A stretch of 64,000 nucleotides of DNA from Calendula officinalis (Eukaryota > Streptophyta > Magnoliopsida > Asterales > Asteraceae): the NCBI GenBank assembly GCA_963853835.1, contig OY970820.1, forward strand, positions 50,588,407 to 50,652,406, given 5' to 3'. The notes under the pieces were generated by a model, which saw nothing but the letters and a program-made list of their open reading frames with translations, did no database searches and was not told the DNA's origin. Positions 22,151 through 32,866 of the stretch are shown in pieces (within the stretch, counting starts at the first letter, position 1; every line of letters starts with the position of its first letter). The position numbers and the translations under genes are program-made.

Positions 22151-23808
22151 TGTAACGACCCGAATTTTTGTAAATAAATAAATTGTACAAAAATATGATA
22201 AATAAGGATAAATCGTTTAAATAACGTAGGAATTGGTTCCGTGTCGTTTGGACACCGTACGAGAAAGTTAAGGGCAAAACCGAGTCAAGACAAGGTTGAA
22301 AAAGTGCAGCCTTGCTGTCGGAGGGACTTCACGACGCGAAGTATTGGTCACGATCGGGAACACGGACCAGGGAGTTTGGCCTTTCATCGTGAAATAGTTC
22401 CCGCCAGCATAACGATCGCGAACTATGCGAGTGGGAAAGAGTTCGCGTCGCGAACTTTGGTAGCGATCGCGAACTTTGGGCGATACCAGCATTTAAGACG
22501 GGAATCTTCATTTATTACACACTTTAAACCCTAGTTTTTCCCCCTCATTGTGTGTGAACGATTTCTGGAGCATAAGGGTCGTTTGGAGCTTAATCTTCAT
22601 CAAATCTTGGTGATTCTTGTTCCTAGTTGAAGATCTAAGGTAAATCTCCATCTCTCTTGTGTTAAAAGTCTTAGATTTGAGTATGGAAGCTTGAATCATA
22701 AACCCTAGTTATGGATTTGTTCATGAATGGTTAAATGGAAGTGAAATAACTTATATCTATGGTATTTTAGCAAGGAAAATGTGGTCATGTTATGAATACA
22801 TGAAGATATGGTGATTTATGAATTTAGGGTTTGGTAATTTTGGGAAAATGGTGCTAGTAGTTAACTAGCCATATATTTTGTAGTTAGTATAGATGAATAA
22901 TGCAAACCATTGTATTGGTTTTGATATAGATTGTCGGTTGGAGGATTTGAGGCATTCAAATCTTGGAAAGTGATATTGGTGTTCAAGGAAACACAACATT
23001 GGATAAGCTTGGCAAAGGTGAGTACATGTGAACTTTCAAACTGGGTACATAGCTAGTAAATGTTTTATGATTAAATGATTTTGTCGAGTCTTTAAGTAAT
23101 TTAGTCATTTATGTGATTTATGATGAATTGCTTGTATGATAATGAAATGATTGAATGATTGAGAAATGATGGAGCTATAAGCTCATAACGATAAAAGATA
23201 AGTAATGATGACGATGATGATGTCCCTAGGGCCGTAGTAGATTGGAGGCATTCCGGTTATTACGGTACCTTAAGGTTCGTGGTAGATTGGAGGCATTCCG
23301 ATTACCCAATACCTATGAGTCCCGGTAGATTGGAGGCATTCCGATTACCGTGGAAATGATGGTCTTGATAGATTGGAGGCATTCCGATTATCTCGACATT
23401 GGCCAATGATGAAAGTGATAAAGTGACCCAAAATAAACTAAATAATATTATTTTAAGATTAAATGATATTATTTGACTATTTGTTTATCGGGTCTAAAAC
23501 CCATGTATCTCACGAGGCAATTTTGTCTCACGTACTATGTTTGTGTTTTTGCTATGTACTCAGGTTCGGGATCGAAGATCTAGGAGGCCCGTTTTGAAGA
23601 GGCCTTGTTGAGATTAGCTCGGTGTTGATGATTAGAGTCCTTATCCTATGGTTAAGATATAATTTGTAACACCGTTTTTGTAAACTCTGATAATCTCGAA
23701 CAAGAAACCTTTTCGTTTTTGTAAAACTAGCATTTGATGTTGACACAATATTATGTATTTTCGAATTAAATGGTATTTAAATGTTGTTTTGAAAATTGAG
23801 GTGTTACA
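22151..23808 (+). repeat. Gypsy 3' LTR
   Basis: 1658 bp, same length as the 5' LTR, four substitutions apart. Followed by the target duplication CCCAC at 23809-23813. Confidence 0.97.
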
Positions 23809-25991
23809 CCCACCCATCCGCGTCTATAGATTTCATTTCACGTATGGCTTCCACGTACTTACGCGTTTGAGTCGTGCTACCTATGATCCAACACAATTGC
23901 TTCATTCGATGGTTCTTGAAACGGCTGTTGAAGTTGCTTCAGATATGCCTTAGGCAGTATCTATGGTATGCATATGGCTCTTTCCAGTCATCAAGTTCTT
24001 GCATTGCATTTAGAATCCCATGATGCCTATCAGAAATGACACCAAGCACTCTTGGGCTGTCATTTACAACAAAATACCTTAGCTGGTTCAAAAACCATTT
24101 CCATGATTCGTTTGACTCCTCGTCAACAATGGCATACGCGAGAGGTAGAATATGATTATTGGCATCTTTCGTGACGGCAGTAAACAACTTCCCTTTGTAC
24201 GCACCTTTTAAAAAGGTCCCGTCTATACATATAACAGGAATGAAATGACGAAAGGCCTCAATTGCTGGACCAAAAGCCCAGAAAACAGATTTGAAAATTT
24301 TCAACTGGGGTTGTTAGTTCGTTCGACTATCCACTCGACAACTGTGGACGGGTTTGACTTCTTTAGAGCACGAATGTACTTAGGAAACTCATCAAAGTTG
24401 CTTTCCCAACTCCCGAATAGTCTCTCTATAGCAATTTTCCTAGCACGCCAAGCTTTGGAGTAGGATATGTCATTCCCATTGTATTCTTTGATATCTGCCA
24501 GGATTTGTTTAACAGGGTATGCGTTATCTTTACAGACAGAATGGAATATACGAATGGCTACGACCTTGGCCATCAAAGATTTGTTATTCGAACGCATTAC
24601 TACCCCACTACAAATGTGCACATGTCTCCATGTCCTTATTTGCCAAAGCCTCTCCCTCTGCTTCTTTATGGCTCGGACATACCAATTACATAAAGCTGGT
24701 TTGGGTCGTCTATTACTCTGGGTGCCTTCTGATTGAGTATCGCCAGGGTTGTTATCACCAGAGTTGTTTTCACCAGGGTTTCCACCACCAGAGTTGTTAT
24801 CACTAGAGTTGTTAACACCAGGGTTGTTATCACCCTTTTTACGAGTACTGCACCTAGCACTCCACTTTGAAAGTGTGCTTTCAATAACCTTGATCTGCCT
24901 AGTTTGTTTTATATTCCAACTCCTCACGGCATCAATCAACTCTTGCTTGCTAGAAAAATACATACCAATTCGAATCTCATCTGGATAATCGGATCTTCAA
25001 AAAAGCATATGCTCTTCATCTTCCTGTAATGGGCCTGAATTATCAGCCTCGGTGTCTTCCTGTGTGTCCCATTGACTATAGTCATACAAAGGCAGTTGAG
25101 GTGTTTGATGAGCTTCATGGTTGCCTTGATCGTCACCATCATCATCAGATTCTTCGGATGCTTCAGCGCCTTCTGGGTCAAATTCTTCTCTGGTATCGGC
25201 ACTTCCTTCAGATTGTGGTTCGTCCTCTGATCTGTCGAACTCATGATTTTCATTGTTATTAAAATCTTGATATTGCGTAACTGGCTCTGGTGCGGTACCT
25301 ATTTCTACCACTGAAAGATCTTGGAACGCAGATGTTGAAGGACCCACCATATCAAAACCTTGGTAATGCGTTGGCGGTTCTGGTGGTGAAAAATGTCGGA
25401 ACGCAGACGTTGAAGGACCCGCCATATCAAAACCTTGATACTGCGTTGGCGGTTCTGGTGCTGAAAAATGTTGGAACGCAGACGTTGAAGGACCCGCCAT
25501 ATCAAAACCTTGGTACTGCGTTGACGGTTCTGGTGCTGAAAATGTCGGAATGCAGACGTTGAAGGACCCGCCATATCGAAACCTTGATACTGCATTGACG
25601 GTTCTGGTACTGAAAAAATATGAAAAATGTTGGAGTCAGCTTGACGGGGTTGGGGATTGATATACTCAATCTTCACAATAATATCGCCCATGAATTTTTC
25701 GTTCAAAGAGGCGATGTAATATAAGGTTTCTAAGGATTCATCACTTGTAATTTCATAATCATAGAAAATCCCGTGAAATTCATAACATGATGTAAACCTT
25801 AATTTGTATTGATCTTTCGAAACCATAACATGTCTGTAAACCAATTTCTCAAAATCTTCGTAATTATATTTGCTTAGAAAAAGAAGAGAACTTCTGCGCA
25901 TGCTCTCATCGCCTAGTACCGTGCCATTGTCGTAACAAATGTTATCATCACCCCAATATATATTAACAAGGAAAGGGTTCGTTAACGCCAT
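23809..25991 (-). pseudogene. MULE transposase, N-terminal half (left of the Gypsy insertion on the minus strand)
   Basis: The start ATG is at 25989-25991. About 120 residues of globular N-terminus are followed by a tandem repeat ('MAGPSTSAFRHF..PEPP') and an acidic stretch. Then comes the MuDR-type region ('DEIRIGMYFSSKQELIDAVRSW'), an Asn/Gly/Asp-rich linker, and the MULE catalytic core: first Asp in 'VICIDGTFLKGAYKG', second in 'GVISDRHHGILNAM'. Breaks: a one-base loss in the repeat near 25540, TGA at 24997-24999 after a T6 run, a frame shift near 24300, and TGA at about 23948 in 'CLRHI', where relatives carry Arg. The Gypsy insertion then separates the Glu. Divergent from the PMD gene. 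Confidence 0.9.
25316..25610 (-). repeat. 75-bp coding tandem repeat in the MULE transposase
   Basis: Four to five copies of a 75-bp unit (25 residues, 'MAGPSTSAFRHFSPPEPP' and similar) lie in tandem. The unit nearest the N-terminus has GAAAATG where the others have GAAAAATG, a one-base loss that shifts the frame. Confidence 0.85.
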
Positions 25992-26110
25992 TTTGAATGA
26001 TTTTTTGGGTGAAATGTAGTTGATAATATTGAAAGTTTAATCTTGGTGAAATGTGGTTGATAATATTGAAATTGTTGGTGAATAATGGTGATAATATTAA
26101 GTGATGAATG

Positions 26111-26126
26111 TACCTTTATATAGGTG
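26111..26126 (-). promoter_or_regulatory. TATA box of the MULE transposase gene
   Basis: On the minus strand CACCTATATAAAGGTA lies about 120 bp before the ATG at 25991. Confidence 0.6.
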
Positions 26127-26289
26127 AATTATAAGTATGGGTAGTTGTCGCTCATTAAGAATACGTGTGACTTTAGTCCGGACAAAAAAATAAAGCCTTT
26201 AACTCCATATTTAATCTTTGTATCTGTCACGCTGAATTAATCCGTACAAAAAGAAATAAAGCCTTTGAATTAAAAGCATGGCTGATGTG

Positions 26290-26575
26290 ACAACACAAGG
26301 GGATCCGGGTGCTGCAGTCGGGGCTCCAGAGGGTATCCGGGCGCTGCAGTGGGGGATCCACAGGGGATCCGGGCGTTGCAGTCGGGGATCGTGCTAGAAG
26401 ACAAATACTTTATTTAAAAAAGACCCGTGACTGCCTCGATTATAAAGGACCGATTTGACAACCCAATAGTATCCGGGCGCTGCAGTCGGGGATCTAGTGG
26501 GATCCGGGCGGTGTACTTGGGGATCGTACGCTAAAAGACATTAAACAGTCAGCTTTATTAAAAGACCCGTGAATA
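26290..26575 (+). repeat. Internal GGATCC-rich array between divergent MULE genes
   Basis: GGGGATCCGGGCG and GTATCCGGGCGCTGCAGTCG units resemble the terminal arrays. They form two blocks (about 26298-26390 and 26465-26530), each followed by TTTATT(TA)AAAAGACCCGTGA, so a larger module is itself duplicated. The outermost terminal sequence (GTTTGCAAAAC) is not present here. It lies in the shared 5' region of the transposase and PMD genes. Confidence 0.8.
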
Positions 26576-26659
26576 TGCATGTGGGAATCGGATACCCTTC
26601 AAAGTCAAAAGTCTTCAATACAATCAACTACCACAAATTTATTACGAATATCAACTACT

Positions 26660-26670
26660 CTATAAATGCA
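26660..26670 (+). promoter_or_regulatory. TATA box of the PMD gene
   Basis: CTATAAATGCA about 120 bp before the ATG at 26787, on the far side of the internal array. Confidence 0.6.
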
Positions 26671-26786
26671 TCTTTAAAACGTCACAACTATCACACTCAA
26701 AACTGTCACAATTAAAAACTATCGCACTCAAAAAATTTCACAACTAAAAACCATCGCAATCAGTACTCCCACCAAATTTGTAAAAA

Positions 26787-29271
26787 ATGGAGAATGTTGG
26801 AATTCTCCCCGGACCTACGAACCCTGAGTTGTTATTTATAATTACCGATCACCGAGCATATCATGTGTTTCACAATCTCAAAGATGATCGTCCGTTAAAT
26901 GTCAGACGTGCTGACAAAAATTTGATATTCTGGGTAAGAGATAACTCAATTGATGGGCGTGTGATGAATCACATACGTCGGTCCGGTTTGGCAGAAGTTT
27001 TCGTCTGTGGTTACAAAAACGTTGACCACGGACTCATCACAACACTAGTAGAGAGATGGCGTCCGGAAACACATACATTTTACCTACCATTTGGTGAGGT
27101 TACCGTGACCCTGGAAGACGTACAAGTTATTTGGGGTTTAAGGACCGATGGCAATCCGGTTACAAGTGATGAACCGGGATACACTTATGAGCGTGTTATC
27201 GAAAATTTTTATACGTTGCTCGGTTTCGCACCGCCATCGCGAAAATTCAAAGGCAGTCAGGTCAGTGCTAGATATATGATGGACATGTTAATGGAGCCTC
27301 TGCCACAGGATACGACTGACGAACAATTGGAGCAAAAAGCCAGGCATTATATACTAATGCTTTTAAATGGTTGCTTATTTCCGGATTCAACTGATAGTTT
27401 AGTCCAGATGTATTTTTTTAGTGTTGATTGAAGACCTGGATGCTTGCGGCCGACTTAGTTGGGGTGGGGCTGTACTGGCCAGTCTCTACCGAAACTTGTG
27501 CAAAACAACTATGCACAACGTCCTCGAAATTGGTGGCCCTTTGATGTTGTTGCAGATATGGGCCTGGAGCAGGTTTAAGATGTTTTCTCCAATGCTAAAA
27601 CATATTACTCCTGATATGGTAGTTGGAAAACCATTTGGTTGTAGGTATGTAATTCCAAGTGATTATATTAAAATTATTAATAACTATAAATGTTGTTATA
27701 TTTTTGGATGTATAAACATATAGATTCAACCAGCCCCTTAGTTTCGCAGGGTCAGTCAGGACCGTCTTGTTTCAGTTTCGGTCGATGTTAAGTGCCGTAG
27801 ACGATTCAGAGGTACTCTGCTATTAAATTTAAAAAAAAAAAAAATTTGAACTCACAACTTAATCAAACTTTTGCAGTTCGTGTGGACTCCATACCAACAA
27901 GATCTACACCTTCTAGCCCCTTCGTGTAGGACCGATACGAGATGTTGGCTGTGTCAAACATATGTTATTTTTTGGGAGATTGTTGAGCAGTATTTTCCCA
28001 GCAGGGTTATGAGACAATTTGGATTTGTCCAATTTATTCCTCAACCACCACTCTCAAACAGACATGAACATGAGGATTTACATATTAAGTCTCGTAGAGG
28101 GGTGACCGCAAAAAGAAGTTGGAAACGGGAGTTAAGAAATCAAATACAACATTGGAACAACCGTTACCAATATCTCATCCAGGGTCAATACTCGACTTAT
28201 CCTCAAACTGAACCTGGTTATATGACATGGTATTGGCCTCGTACTGTGCTCCATATTACAAATCCAACTCCTGGAGGAGAAAACTACTCTCGGTCCAACA
28301 ATCAAGGCGGAAATTTAAATGTTGCGGTAATAAATAATAATTATAGAACAATAATCATAATAATGTATGTCTTATTTTACATTTAAATAATACGTATTAA
28401 ATTTATGTAGGTTGACGGGTTAAGCCACGTGCAACAACAGGTGCAAAGGATGATGCAAGAGCAAGATGATCCAGCATTGCATCAGTTTGGGCAGCAAATC
28501 TTGCAAACGTCGACAGATTATTTGCATTATGCACTTGGAGAAGACCGTCCGACATATTTTTCACCTCATGTGGCACCCGTTACTCAGCCATCCTTCGGCA
28601 CACAGTTGACAAAGACAGCATAGGCCTAGATGGATGCGGCCAAGAGGGGCTCGTCAAGATCCTGAAGCCAGGTCCTCCCACCAGCATAATCCAAATGTGG
28701 GAACATCGAACCAATATAATGCTGGTGGTTCAGGGTCCTCCCACCCGTATCAAAATGAAAATGTGGGAACATCGAACCAGTATAACGCTGGTGGTTCAGG
28801 GTCCTCCCCCCAGCCTCAAACTGCATATATGGACACATCGAACCAGTATAATACTGGTGGTGTGGGGCCATCAGATCAGGAGGCCTATCGAGTCAATATG
28901 GACTTTCTCCAGGGTGGTTCAAGTATGCAATACGAAATGAATATCGGTGGTGACCTATTTCCTCAAAACATACTTAATATGAGTCATATATACAGTCTCC
29001 TATGAGAGATGATTGGGTAACACCTGCCCAGTATGGCAATTTTGGGGAGCATTTTTCTGAAAATAATATCTTTGGTAATACAAATCCTTATTACCAGCTC
29101 GGAGATTCTAGTCAACCGCCAAATAGAGCTGTTAGTCCGGTTCCGGTAAACTTTGAATTTGACTTGAACAACCCTGGAGAAAGTGAACAAGATGGAGATG
29201 GAGGTAGGCGAAGAAGAATCAGAAGACCACCTCCTTGTGGTACGGGTGGTACATTAGGACACCGTCATTAG
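26787..29271 (+). pseudogene. Plant mobile domain (PMD, aminotransferase-like) gene
   Basis: The start is ATG 26787. The PMD signature is clear: 'LITTLVERWRPETHTFYLPFGEVTVTLEDVQVIWGLRTDG', then 'DLDACGRLSWGGAVLASLYRNLC' and 'GGPLMLLQIWAWSRF'. Exons are about 26787-27644, 27724-27811, 27877-28326 and 28411 onward, with GT-AG introns. The family is related to MAIN-like proteins and is known both as host genes and as MULE cargo. Breaks: a frame shift at the T run 27414-27420, TAG at 28621-28623 with a frame change, and another shift near 29000. The C-terminus has Asn/Gly-rich repeats and ends in a basic 'GGRRRRIRRPPP'. Convergent with the Ulp1-like gene, about 490 bp away. Confidence 0.88.
28690..28870 (+). 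repeat. Coding tandem repeat in the PMD gene tail
   Basis: Three units of about 60 bp with ACATCGAACCAGTATAA and GGTGGTTCAGGGTCCTCCC, encoding 'VGTSNQYNAGGSGSS'. Confidence 0.85.
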
Positions 29272-29763
29272 CTTTTTTTTAAATATAAATGTAATTGTAA
29301 GAAAACTATGATATGTAATTTTTTTGACTTTTGCAATCAACGTAACTTTCGCACCCGTGTTTTTTTTACGAATTTTATATGCATGGAAACCTTGACCCGG
29401 GTACTACAAATCCTGTATATATAATTACGTCCAAAACCCAAAATTTGAAGTTATTCATGCATGAAAATAGCATTTTGAATGTTTTTGCGTTACAAAAAAC
29501 AAATTTTTTGCATTTTCGAATTATCATAACTCTTTCATTACTTTTCTTTTTGGTCTAATTCTTTTTCATATGTTTACGTACTCATCAATACCGCAACTAT
29601 CATTTAGAAAGTTAAATCTGAATTACTAAATAGTGTACTCTATTAAGCTCGAAAGTTAGACATTTATTTTTTTTCGCTAATTTTTTTAAGTAGTTGGTTT
29701 TTAAATGACAAGCAAACACAAACATCAAGATTTCATAAATTAATACCAAATACAATTGAAATT
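29272..29763. other. Spacer between the convergent PMD and Ulp1-like genes
   Basis: AT-rich with T tracts; presumably the two 3'UTRs. Nothing else recognised. Confidence 0.5.
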
Positions 29764-31595
29764 TTAATCCAAATCATCAAGCAAATCCACAGATATAAAA
29801 GGAAAAATTTCAGGTTGCGATTCTAAAATACGATAGCTATACAAATCACGAGCCATAAGTTGTCGATAACCCGTAGCAATCTGATTATTATTGATGACTC
29901 CATCTTGCTTGATTGATTTCCCTGTTACCAAATAATGCATAAACTTACAAATAAACACAACAGAGTCTTCTTCCCTTCCTTGAGGTATGCGTTTGGCGAA
30001 ATAAAGATTCGGCTTAACTTGGGGGTTTCTTTCTTCATAGGAGAAACTCCTTTTAAACCGGGCAAAACATCTCGCCAACGTTTTAGGGTTGCCGTAAGCA
30101 CGTCATGGTTTATGGAACGACGACAACTACAAATTAAACATGTATCGTTGCTAACAAGATCCATCTGCACAAGCAACCAAACGTTATCATTTAAACGTAA
30201 CGGGATGTATAAGACATCTACGTCCCCCCAAGCGGGGTAAGGTGTCAAACTGCCATCTGCATATTGTAAAGCATCTGATCCGTGAGGTGGTAAGAGTAGA
30301 GACTCAAACTTGGTAGGCATTATTGTCCATCGCTTATATTCTCCAGTTTTATAGCCAACATACCACCGATAACGCATCCATCTTCTAACCCAACAATCTA
30401 TATGCTGTAATAAATATACAATTATTTAGCTTTGAGATTTTATTGAGAATATTGATAATAACATAATTAAATTACGTACCGCACGGAACAATACAGAGCT
30501 GGAATTTTCATCTAACAGGGTACTCCAAAACTCCCTAGGTACCTGGGTACTAGGGGTGAACATGGTACGATACCATGAATATTTTTCTCCATAACGTGTA
30601 CCGTACCAACTTTACTTGGTACACTAATTTAACTACCAGTACCGTACCACATATACTTGGTACCAACTTGGCTGGCTACCAATAATCTTGGTTGGTACAA
30701 GTTGGTAATGATATATACCATTTAGGTTTCAACTCTTTACACAAGAGTTTTTATCCAAACTTCTCCACAAACTTGAATGGTTGTTCATCCACAATCATCT
30801 AAATGCACCTCTAATCACATGTATTCTTATTGTATTTATGGTATCTTGTTCCTCGACCTATATTTCTTTACGCAACTTAGATTGTGTGGGATCATCTTTT
30901 ACATCTAATGGTTGTGTAATACATTTCCTAGTATTCGGCTGGTTCCACTATGAGACATAATTTGGGAAAATTCATAATTATATAAAAAAAATGTATATAT
31001 TAGGGAGTAATAAATATAATGGTTGGTACAGTATTATTGTGGTATTTAAATATTTGTACCATTACCGTACCATAACTACTTGATTGGCACGGTACTACCA
31101 ACCAAACATGTTGGCTACCAACATATTGGCTAACAACTATTTTTGGTACGGTTGGTAGCATGTTGGTTGGTTTTGTTCGGTACAAATTTGACACCCCTAC
31201 TGGGTACGACCTAAGAATACAATATAGCAAAAGGTTTCATTCCCGCGCCTATCCCCGTTCAAGTAAAATTCCTCTATACTCCTGGCCCAACCATACTCCT
31301 CAACCAAGTCAATTGTGTCTGGTTGTTGATTACCTATTGAGGAGTTTTGAGTTTGCTGCTCCACAACATGTAATGTCGGTGGAGGCATTTCCCTCGTACG
31401 TCGCATCTCCGACTCCTCCTCCATCGCCCCTTCATAAGCCAGGTTATCCATTTCATGAATGGTACGTTGCATCTCTTCCATGACAATTCGAAGCTCACGG
31501 GCTCGAGCTTGTTCACGCATTTGGTCAACTCTCTCTTCTAACATCTCAAGATGTAGGTTAAGTTCAATGATTAAGGCTTTTTGACTTCGCCACAT
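29764..31595 (-). pseudogene. Ulp1-like (C48) protease-fold gene of the MULE
   Basis: Exon A is 31595 down to 31200, with a coiled-coil rich in Glu/Arg ('LEMLEERVDQMREQARARELR'). It is cut by a MITE and resumes at 30542-30480. A GT-AG intron (30479-30405) leads to exon C, with 'HIDCWVRRW', 'WGDVDVLYIPLRLNDNVWLLVQMDLV' and late 'GREEDSVVFICKFMHYL'. This is the layout of Ulp1-like proteins in plant MULEs. The catalytic His (before Trp-Leu), Asp (after the next strand) and Cys (normally in a GDCGVF-like motif) appear as Val, Cys/Ser and Ser. A frame shift lies near 30050. The protein was probably a non-catalytic or dead form, or has decayed. Its start lies just inside the right array. Confidence 0.82.
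30551..31199. mobile_element. hAT-type MITE inside the Ulp1-like exon
   Basis: The ends are TAGGGGTG and CACCCCTA, and an 8-bp target duplication CTGGGTAC flanks them (30543-30550 and 31200-31207). Subterminal GTACCGTACC/GGTACGG-type motifs are frequent in both orientations. No coding capacity; 649 bp. Confidence 0.9.
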
Positions 31596-31690
31596 TGTAA
31601 TAAAAAAAATGCTACTTTCTTAAGAAATGGGGTAAGTCAGGCAATGTTTTTTTATGTGGTAAATGTGTAGGTAATAAAAAATGAAGTGGT

Positions 31691-31706
31691 ACATTTATAT
31701 AGGCAG
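31691..31706 (-). promoter_or_regulatory. TATA box of the Ulp1-like gene
   Basis: Minus strand TGCCTATATAAATGT about 100 bp before the ATG at 31595, immediately inside the right array. Confidence 0.6.
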
Positions 31707-31719
31707 CGAAATGGTTCGA

Positions 31720-32058
31720 GTGGTATCCGGGCGTGCAGGTGGGGGATACCCCAAGGGGATCCGGGCGCAAGGGTAGGGGATACCCCAAGGGGATCCGGGC
31801 ACAAGGGTTGGGGATACCCCAAGGGGATCCGGGCGTATGACTAGGGGATCCTACAATTTCGTACAGAAGGACAGAACGGTAAAGACGAAAGACATGGTTG
31901 CAGGTTTAAGGGGGGATCCGGGTGCACTACTAGGGGAAAGATGGGGATCCGGGTGCACTACTAGGGGATAGCGTTAGTTTTGCAAACACTCAAAAAACTG
32001 CATTATTTGTACAATCGGGATGCAATGTGCATCATTTATGCAAATGGCTCTTGAATTT
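31720..32058 (-). repeat. Right inverted end of the MULE with GGATCC-rich tandem array
   Basis: Three to four clean units of about 45 bp (GGGGATACCCCAAGGGGATC then CGGGCG..) occupy 31724-31855, with two GGATCCGGGTGCACTACTAG units at about 31915-31970. The outer part is the inverted match of the left end. Confidence 0.88.
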
Positions 32059-32866
32059 GTTGACACTAAGACTAGTAGTAATAGGTGACCATTGTTTAAA
32101 TGGTCAACCCTGCCACACCAGCATATCGAGTTGGGACCCAACCGAGTAGTCTAATAGTGGATGTGAAATAAAATAAGAGAGAATAAAAGGTTAGGGTTAA
32201 TTTAATTTGTGAAAGAAAAATTGCACCGCCGGCGCCACCAGTCTGACCGAATTTATCGTCTCCAGCCACTTGATCAGTCGCTATTCTCTCTTTTGCAAAC
32301 CCTTGCTCACCATATAGAATCCTATCGATTTCTCTTTCTTACTCATTGATTATAACTTTGACTATAATCCATCAGGTAATGTTATTTTATTTCGTATAGT
32401 TTTTTCTTTTCATCGTTAGTTATGTGTTATGAAGACAAAATCAATATTTCTGAAAAAACTAGTACTATTGGAATTTTTGTTTAGGATTTTCGTCCGACTG
32501 TTGGTGGGCAATTATTAAGTGCACATATATGTAACACAACACATTCTCTGAATCCCTCTAGTGTTTGTATTTGTATGAAAACAAGAAGCTTTCGAAATAG
32601 TAATTAGATTTATTTCTAGGGTTCTGGATAATTCAATGCCAAATATTGGTTGAAAATTGAAATATCTATATCAAGTTTGACTAAAAAATTTTGGTTGATA
32701 GAATGGAAACACTTGTATACGGATTAAGTGATCCTTGTTCCTGCCCATGGACTAGGTAGATCACATTGCTGACTGAACCATATAAATTCATTAGGTTCTT
32801 GTTTGATTGCTTCTGTAATTTACATGCCTTTTGCTTGATAACAATTGTCATAGGAAAGGAAACAAA

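Larger units (their letters stand above)
15643..23808 (+). mobile_element. Ty3/Gypsy chromovirus-type LTR retrotransposon (Tekay-like)
   Basis: The element is complete: two 1658-bp LTRs beginning TG and ending CA, a tRNA-Met primer site, gag-pol in one frame, a polypurine tract and a 5-bp target duplication CCCAC (15638-15642 and 23809-23813). It sits inside the MULE transposase gene. The LTRs differ by four substitutions (15823/22331, 16230/22738, 16370/22878, 16791/23299) and no indel, so the insertion is young. Two in-frame stops interrupt gag-pol. The C-terminus has a chromodomain-like segment, which suggests the Tekay/Del branch. Confidence 0.95.
13681..32058. mobile_element. Giant Mutator-like element carrying four genes
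   Basis: The two ends are inverted copies of each other. The left end reads AATAATGCCATTTTTTGAGG then GTTTGCAAAACTATGCTATC and CCCGGATCCCC arrays; the reverse complement of the right end reads AATAATGCAGTTTTTTGAGT, GTTTGCAAAACTAACGCTAT and the same arrays. Inside are a MURA-type transposase, a plant mobile domain gene, a Ulp1-like gene and an unrecognised small gene. Transposase plus a Ulp1-like or PMD gene is known for large plant MULEs (Kaonashi-type elements and PMD-bearing MULEs). About 8.2 kb of the span is a later Gypsy insertion, so the element proper is about 10 kb. I could not identify an exact 9-bp target duplication; the outer limits may be off by 10-20 bp. Confidence 0.85.

Noticed and set aside
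25316..25610. CRISPR-like array
   Set aside because: The repeat is a continuous 75-bp coding tandem repeat without spacers, in a plant transposase.
31724..31855. CRISPR-like or satellite array of GGATCC units
   Set aside because: It is part of the inverted end of the MULE, with related arrays at the left end and centre; no spacers.
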